In this document: one piece after another, positions 6,809-11,010 of the stretch
How positions within the stretch are numbered: the first letter of the stretch is position 1
Layout: every line of letters starts with the position of its first letter
Origin: Candidatus Heimdallarchaeota archaeon
GTDB lineage: Archaea; Asgardarchaeota; Heimdallarchaeia; Heimdallarchaeales; Kariarchaeaceae
NCBI GenBank assembly: GCA_029882335.1
Contig: JAOUKW010000110.1
Coordinates: 1 to 11,010, forward strand
Direction of reading: 5' to 3'
DNA length: 11,010 bases
The notes under the pieces: model-generated
What the model was told of the DNA's origin: nothing
Database searches by the model: none
What the model saw: only the letters and a program-made list of their open reading frames with translations
Program-made: the position numbers and the translations under genes

Positions 6809-9800
6809 ATGAATGAAGAAGGTAGTAGGTTACAAAGAAAATTAGCATCATCTGGAATTTTAATATTATTCTTAATTATAATAAATTCAGTTGTATTATA
6901 TTTGATATTACTTGACTTTGTATTCATATCAATTGCTATTGGTATAATGACTCTATTACTGGGTTATTCTATTATAAAAAGACTAACTGATGAGAAAAGT
7001 AAAATTAAAATCACAAGTAAGAATAAAATAGGTATTCGTGATTTATTCGGTTTATCTATACAATATGTTTATGTGAATAAAAGACAACTATTTTCTACAT
7101 CAATCGGTTTAATTATAGCCTGTTTAGTCTTCTCACAGGCATATATTATTTCAATTAGTTACCAACAATATGCATTTGATGATTTTATTGAAGGGAAAGA
7201 TGAATCTGCAATCAATTTTTATGTTGAAAAGATGAGTAACAATTCTTTTTTTGTATGGGAAGAAAGATTAAACGATAATTATGAAAAATGGGTGTCAGAT
7301 CAAAATTTAGAATTAATCGATATGATTAATTTTGGTTCGCTTTCTGTAAAAATAATTACTGGAGTTCAAAATAACACAGAGGCGCTTGAACGTAAGGCAG
7401 ATGTATTGTATGTCAACACTCGTGGTTGGAATAGATATATTTTTGAGCTGTTTAAGTTATTTCCATCTTTTCCACTAACAGAGTATAATCCTGAGGATTC
7501 TCTATTAGTACTTCCAAGTGTAATTAATATAACTTCCAATGGTGAAGATTATTTCACGTATGAACCAGAAGATTTTCTAAATGTTACTGATCAGGTAGAA
7601 TTTGACCTACTTGCAGGATATTCATTAAAATCAGAGTCACAACGAAATTATAATGATTCATTTTCTACATTACCTTATTCTACCAAATATGTTTGGCAAT
7701 TAACTAATCTAGATATTAACTATATGCTTAATAAAAATCTCAATATTCCAAGTAGTTATCTAAACTCAATATACATTCCTATTGGAGAGGAATGGTCACT
7801 TCATGATGAATTAACTGCTATTTCATTGAATGATACAAATCGTCAATATACTTGGGGTAAACCTAATTTTGAAACATTTATTTATGTAAATAGGGAAAAA
7901 TTATATGAAATATCATTAGATGATTATGCTGCCAAAATAAATAATCTATTAACTTATATAACAACAGAAAATAAACAATTTTTTGATGATATGGAATCCT
8001 ATTTAATTAACAATAATGTAGAGTATTCAATTAATTCCAATTTATTAGAGCTTATCAATATTTTCAATGATGATGATTTTGGAATATATTTTACCATGCT
8101 AATCTCTTCTTTACCTTTAATTTTAGTATCATTGATTTTATTAAATTTTTCATTAAACTTAATCGAACGTAAAAAGGAAGAGAACATGAGTAAAATGTTA
8201 GTGAGAGGTGCATCAGTTTTCCAATTACGAGTGATTATCCTTGCAGAGGTATTTACTACTGCTGTAATTTCACCCTTAATTGGATTTTTCTTAGCTCTTC
8301 CACTTTCTTCTGAATTGACTAAAACAACAGATATTCTAGAATTTAATAATGAACCAATCCCATTATTAATTCCAAACAGTTTATACTGGAGACTTCCTTT
8401 AATTGGTTTCTTTTTAGCAGTTCAATTAAATCTACCAAAATTATTCCAACTTAGGGAAATTACTGTTGAAGATGTTTATATCAATGCAGATGAATCTAAA
8501 TTCAATAGACATACATTTTATACTGTCTTATCCATATTAAGCATCTTGTATTGGCTAATAATCCCAAATGTTGAGTTTGCAAAGGAATTAGATGTCGCAG
8601 TTTATAATCAAATGGGAATTGTAATGTTAGGTTGTACCATGTTGGGCATACCATATCTAATTAGTCATCACGGCATATCTCTACTGAATTATATATTCTC
8701 AAAAATGGAGAAAGGATTCGATACTCTTCATTTAGCTATAACTAATATTCATAAATATAAACATTTTACCTCTCGGTTAATAATTCTCATGTTATTAGGT
8801 ATGATCCTTTCGTATGCTGCATTAATTTCATCCAATACCATGATTGAAATCAAAGAAGAAGATTCTTTATATCAACTAGGAGCTGAAATTTATATCGAAG
8901 GATTGGATTTTACTAATCCAATTCTTTACGAAAAGGTAAATATCGAGGGAGTAGCCAGTACAACACCAATCATGAAGACGAGTTATGTTTTCTCAAGACA
9001 TGAGGTTCCTGCTGGAGAATCACCCGAGGATTATCCTATCTATACTTTCCTAGGTGTGAATACTTCAACCTTTGCAGAAACTGCGTTCTGGAAATCTAAT
9101 TATGCAAAAGAAAGTATAGAACAAATCATGGATTCATTAAATGGTCGTGATGTTGTTGGTTTACAAAAAGATGTCGCAGCTGGTATACAAGCCTATTTGG
9201 ATAGACCATTTAACCTAGTTCATGGATTTAGAGCAAAGAGTTCATTTACATTACAATTGAATGCTACATTTGATTATTTCCCTAATTTGGTAAATGAATT
9301 ACCAAGTTTTGACAATGAAATTGCAGAAGTTGAAACAATACAAGTACTAGGTACTTTGGAAATGGTACAATCTGTATCAACAATACTTAACGAAAATATT
9401 ATTCAAGGAATTTACATAAAGGTCCAGGATGGATACGATGTTCAGAAAATTGCTGAAAAATTATATTATATATTTTCTGACGATGATATGATATCTGTCT
9501 ATAATTACATTGATAATCAAAGAAGTTTATTTAGTGACAATCCATTTGATACTCCTGAAACCATAGAAAATGTATTAATTAGCTATGAAAATCGATTGGT
9601 GTTATCCGGTTTACATATGATATTATTAGTTGCATTTGCCATCACAGTTATAGCAATTACATACTATTCATTTACATTTATAAAAGAAAGAACAAAGGAA
9701 ATAGGTATTTATCGAGCATTAGGTATGGTGAGACGGCAAATTCTTAAATTGCTCTTAACAGAATTGCTCATCATTGTGACACTTGTTATGATATTTGGAA

Positions 9801-10009
9801 TCATAATCGGTGCATTCATGACATATGCTTCAATAGCAGTATTTGCAGGTAATGAATTGGAAAAAATACCTCCTTTTCAAATTCTCATACCTGTTGAACC
9901 AGTATTATATTATAGTGGATTAGTATCTGTCTTATCAATAATATTTGCATATATACCTGCATTTACTTTGGCAAGAAAACAAACAGGTAGCATACTTAGA
10001 GCGGAATGA
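6809..10009 (+). CDS. FtsX/MacB-type ABC transporter permease, duplicated, about 12 helices
   Basis: This 1066-residue permease holds two FtsX-like halves. Helices are predicted at about 15-36, 38-56, 95-117, 427-447, 473-497, 525-541, 568-586, 602-618, 655-674, 931-954, 982-1005 and 1033-1053. The second half has the signature FtsX segment: FIKERTKEIGIYRALGMVRRQILKLL (957-982), preceded by a helix and followed by two more. The first half has the matching IERKKEENMSKMLVRGAS (452-469). Two large external domains lie at about 118-425 and 675-930 and carry several N-X-S/T sequons, fitting an outward orientation. The two leading helices are additional to the usual ten of duplicated permeases. Family members move lipoproteins, peptides or lipids, or transmit force to envelope enzymes, and the substrate here is unknown. 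The ATPase gene follows directly, and the ATG has a TATA box but no Shine-Dalgarno motif. Confidence 0.9.
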   Translation: MNEEGSRLQRKLASSGILILFLIIINSVVLYLILLDFVFISIAIGIMTLLLGYSIIKRLTDEKSKIKITSKNKIGIRDLFGLSIQYVYVNKRQLFSTSIGLIIACLVFSQAYIISISYQQYAFDDFIEGKDESAINFYVEKMSNNSFFVWEERLNDNYEKWVSDQNLELIDMINFGSLSVKIITGVQNNTEALERKADVLYVNTRGWNRYIFELFKLFPSFPLTEYNPEDSLLVLPSVINITSNGEDYFTYEPEDFLNVTDQVEFDLLAGYSLKSESQRNYNDSFSTLPYSTKYVWQLTNLDINYMLNKNLNIPSSYLNSIYIPIGEEWSLHDELTAISLNDTNRQYTWGKPNFETFIYVNREKLYEISLDDYAAKINNLLTYITTENKQFFDDMESYLINNNVEYSINSNLLELINIFNDDDFGIYFTMLISSLPLILVSLILLNFSLNLIERKKEENMSKMLVRGASVFQLRVIILAEVFTTAVISPLIGFFLALPLSSELTKTTDILEFNNEPIPLLIPNSLYWRLPLIGFFLAVQLNLPKLFQLREITVEDVYINADESKFNRHTFYTVLSILSILYWLIIPNVEFAKELDVAVYNQMGIVMLGCTMLGIPYLISHHGISLLNYIFSKMEKGFDTLHLAITNIHKYKHFTSRLIILMLLGMILSYAALISSNTMIEIKEEDSLYQLGAEIYIEGLDFTNPILYEKVNIEGVASTTPIMKTSYVFSRHEVPAGESPEDYPIYTFLGVNTSTFAETAFWKSNYAKESIEQIMDSLNGRDVVGLQKDVAAGIQAYLDRPFNLVHGFRAKSSFTLQLNATFDYFPNLVNELPSFDNEIAEVETIQVLGTLEMVQSVSTILNENIIQGIYIKVQDGYDVQKIAEKLYYIFSDDDMISVYNYIDNQRSLFSDNPFDTPETIENVLISYENRLVLSGLHMILLVAFAITVIAITYYSFTFIKERTKEIGIYRALGMVRRQILKLLLTELLIIVTLVMIFGIIIGAFMTYASIAVFAGNELEKIPPFQILIPVEPVLYYSGLVSVLSIIFAYIPAFTLARKQTGSILRAE

Positions 10010-10014
10010 GGTGA
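10008..10014 (+). promoter_or_regulatory. Shine-Dalgarno site deciding the ATPase start
   Basis: GAGGTGA is complementary to the usual archaeal 16S rRNA 3' end and overlaps the TGA stop of the permease gene. It stands 8 bases before the TTG at 10023, a good spacing. The GTG at 10011 lies inside the site itself and so is a poor start candidate. Confidence 0.6.
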
Positions 10015-10022
10015 AAAATAAA

Positions 10023-10910
10023 TTGGAAGAGAATAATTTTATAGAAGTTGAACGTGTAACAAAGAACTATCAAGACCCATATAGCGGAGTATATTTTCAG
10101 GCATTAAATGGAGTAGATTTACGAATTAAACAAGGTACTTTATCCTCTATTGTTGGTCCTTCTGGTGCAGGAAAATCAACACTTTTGAATATACTGGGTG
10201 GTATGATAAAGCCATCAACTGGTAAAGTAACTATTGATGGATTACCAATTCAATCCTTAACTCAGGCTGATTTAAATAATTATCGGAGACATATTTGTGG
10301 ATTTTTATGGCAAGAATCAGAAAGAAATTTGATGTCTGGTCTATCAGTGGAGCAAAATATACTCTATGCAATGAGAATTTCAGGCTATCCTAGAGAAAAA
10401 CGAAAAATGAGGATAGAAACATTATTGAAGAGTTTTGGGATATGGGAAAGAAGACATCATAAAGTAAATCAAATCTCAGGTGGAGAAGCTGCACGTGCAA
10501 GTTTATCTGTAGCTCTAGCTAACGAACCTAAATTACTCCTAGCAGATGAACCCACTGGTGAGTTGGATTCAGAAACAACTCTTGAAATCATCGACTATTT
10601 AAAGAAAATAAACCAAGAAGAAGGTATTACAATTGTTGTTGTAACTCATGATAAACGATTTGAAAATAGTACTGATCGATCTTATAATATACTAGATGGA
10701 ACCCTTGCTGGAATGAGAAAAACTATTAATGCAGATGAAAATAGAGATTGGAGAACTGTTAAACGAGAAGAAGTGGTAGTAGTAAATTCCCTCGGACAAA
10801 TTCAAATACCTCAACTACTTAGGGATCGGTTTAATATTAAAAATTTTGCTAAATTAATAATTGATGAAGAAAACAATCGAATGTATCTTGAATCAGCTGA
10901 TGAAGAATAA
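10023..10910 (+). CDS. MacB/LolD-type ABC ATPase with C-terminal AbrB/SpoVT-like domain
   Basis: This is the ATPase partner of the permease, 295 residues from the TTG at 10023, chosen because GAGGTGA lies 8 bases upstream. The frame is open further upstream, into the permease gene, but that part lacks homology. All ABC motifs are present: Walker A GPSGAGKST (45-53), Q-loop Gln97 in FLWQESERN, signature ISGGE (151-155), Walker B LLLADE (171-176), D-loop ELD (180-182) and H-loop His209. The signature continues as EAARASLSVALA rather than the common QQRVAIARAL. Residues 251-290 add VVVVNSLGQIQIPQLLRDRF and LIIDEENNRMYLE, which match the swapped-hairpin AbrB/SpoVT pattern (G-x-I-x-I-P-x-x-x-R, hydrophobic strand, short final strand). 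From memory, some bacterial ATPases of this subfamily carry a similar tail. It may serve dimerisation or regulation, and DNA binding is possible but unproven. Confidence 0.9.
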   Translation: MEENNFIEVERVTKNYQDPYSGVYFQALNGVDLRIKQGTLSSIVGPSGAGKSTLLNILGGMIKPSTGKVTIDGLPIQSLTQADLNNYRRHICGFLWQESERNLMSGLSVEQNILYAMRISGYPREKRKMRIETLLKSFGIWERRHHKVNQISGGEAARASLSVALANEPKLLLADEPTGELDSETTLEIIDYLKKINQEEGITIVVVTHDKRFENSTDRSYNILDGTLAGMRKTINADENRDWRTVKREEVVVVNSLGQIQIPQLLRDRFNIKNFAKLIIDEENNRMYLESADEE

Positions 10911-11010
10911 AAACATATCATCTAGAAGTTTAGTCAATAGAAGATTATATAACAAGCTATATTGTACTATTTGCTAGAATTAATTAAATATAGATGCATT
11001 TTTTAAAATG
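10911..11010. other. Noncoding A/T-rich end of window
   Basis: No gene is recognised in these 100 bases after the ATPase stop. Near the end there is a T run inside the short inverted repeat CATTTTTTAAAATG (10996-11010 region), which could contribute to termination of the ABC operon or belong to the next gene. The evidence is too weak to call either. Confidence 0.3.

Noticed and set aside
6739..6927. Minus-strand 62-codon open frame over the permease start
   Set aside because: It covers the TATA box and first codons of the permease and has no family features.
7999..8187. Minus-strand 62-codon open frame inside the permease gene
   Set aside because: It is fully antisense to an unambiguous coding region and has no start signals.
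9945..10022. ATPase start at ATG 9945 inside the permease gene
   Set aside because: It would overlap the permease by 65 bases with no homology in the added residues, while the Shine-Dalgarno site supports TTG 10023.
10996..11010. Inverted repeat CATTTTTTAAAATG as a hairpin terminator or start of a new gene
   Set aside because: The stem is only A/T-rich with a 2-base loop and the window ends here, so neither reading can be supported.

Overview
This AT-rich window most likely comes from an archaeon. The evidence is a DUF371 protein (an archaeal family), a TrmB-like regulator, TATA-box promoters about 26-30 bases upstream of start codons with leaderless or nearly leaderless starts, and a start preceded by the motif GAGGTGA. 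The long coiled-coil TrmB-like protein and the big FtsX-type permease with glycosylation sequons remind me of Asgard (Heimdallarchaeia-like) genomes. That placement is inference only. No rRNA, tRNA, mobile element or CRISPR array is visible.

Left part (1-3958, all minus strand, listed in transcription order): a giant regulator-like protein of 860 residues (winged helix, about 640 residues of coiled coil, C-terminal sensor-like domain). Next, after a 141-base gap with its own TATA box, comes a compact three-gene unit: a Bax inhibitor-1 family seven-helix membrane protein, a 75-residue two-helix membrane protein starting 3 bases after it, and an overlapping DUF371 gene that runs off the window edge.

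Middle (3959-6627): a promoter region containing a symmetrical TATA box separates the giant regulator from a divergent cytosolic transglutaminase-like protein (213 residues from the preferred start). This converges, with only 2 bases between stops, on a secreted, membrane-anchored metzincin-type zinc peptidase on the minus strand.

Right part (6628-10910): the peptidase is head-to-head with a two-gene ABC operon on the plus strand, a 1066-residue FtsX/MacB-type permease with about 12 helices and a MacB/LolD-type ATPase that carries an AbrB/SpoVT-like C-terminal extension. The simplest joint reading is that the ABC complex and the peptidase both work at the outer face of the cell envelope. FtsX-type ABC systems elsewhere often control extracytoplasmic hydrolases, so a functional link between the two is a reasonable but unproven hypothesis. 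The last 100 bases hold no recognisable gene.
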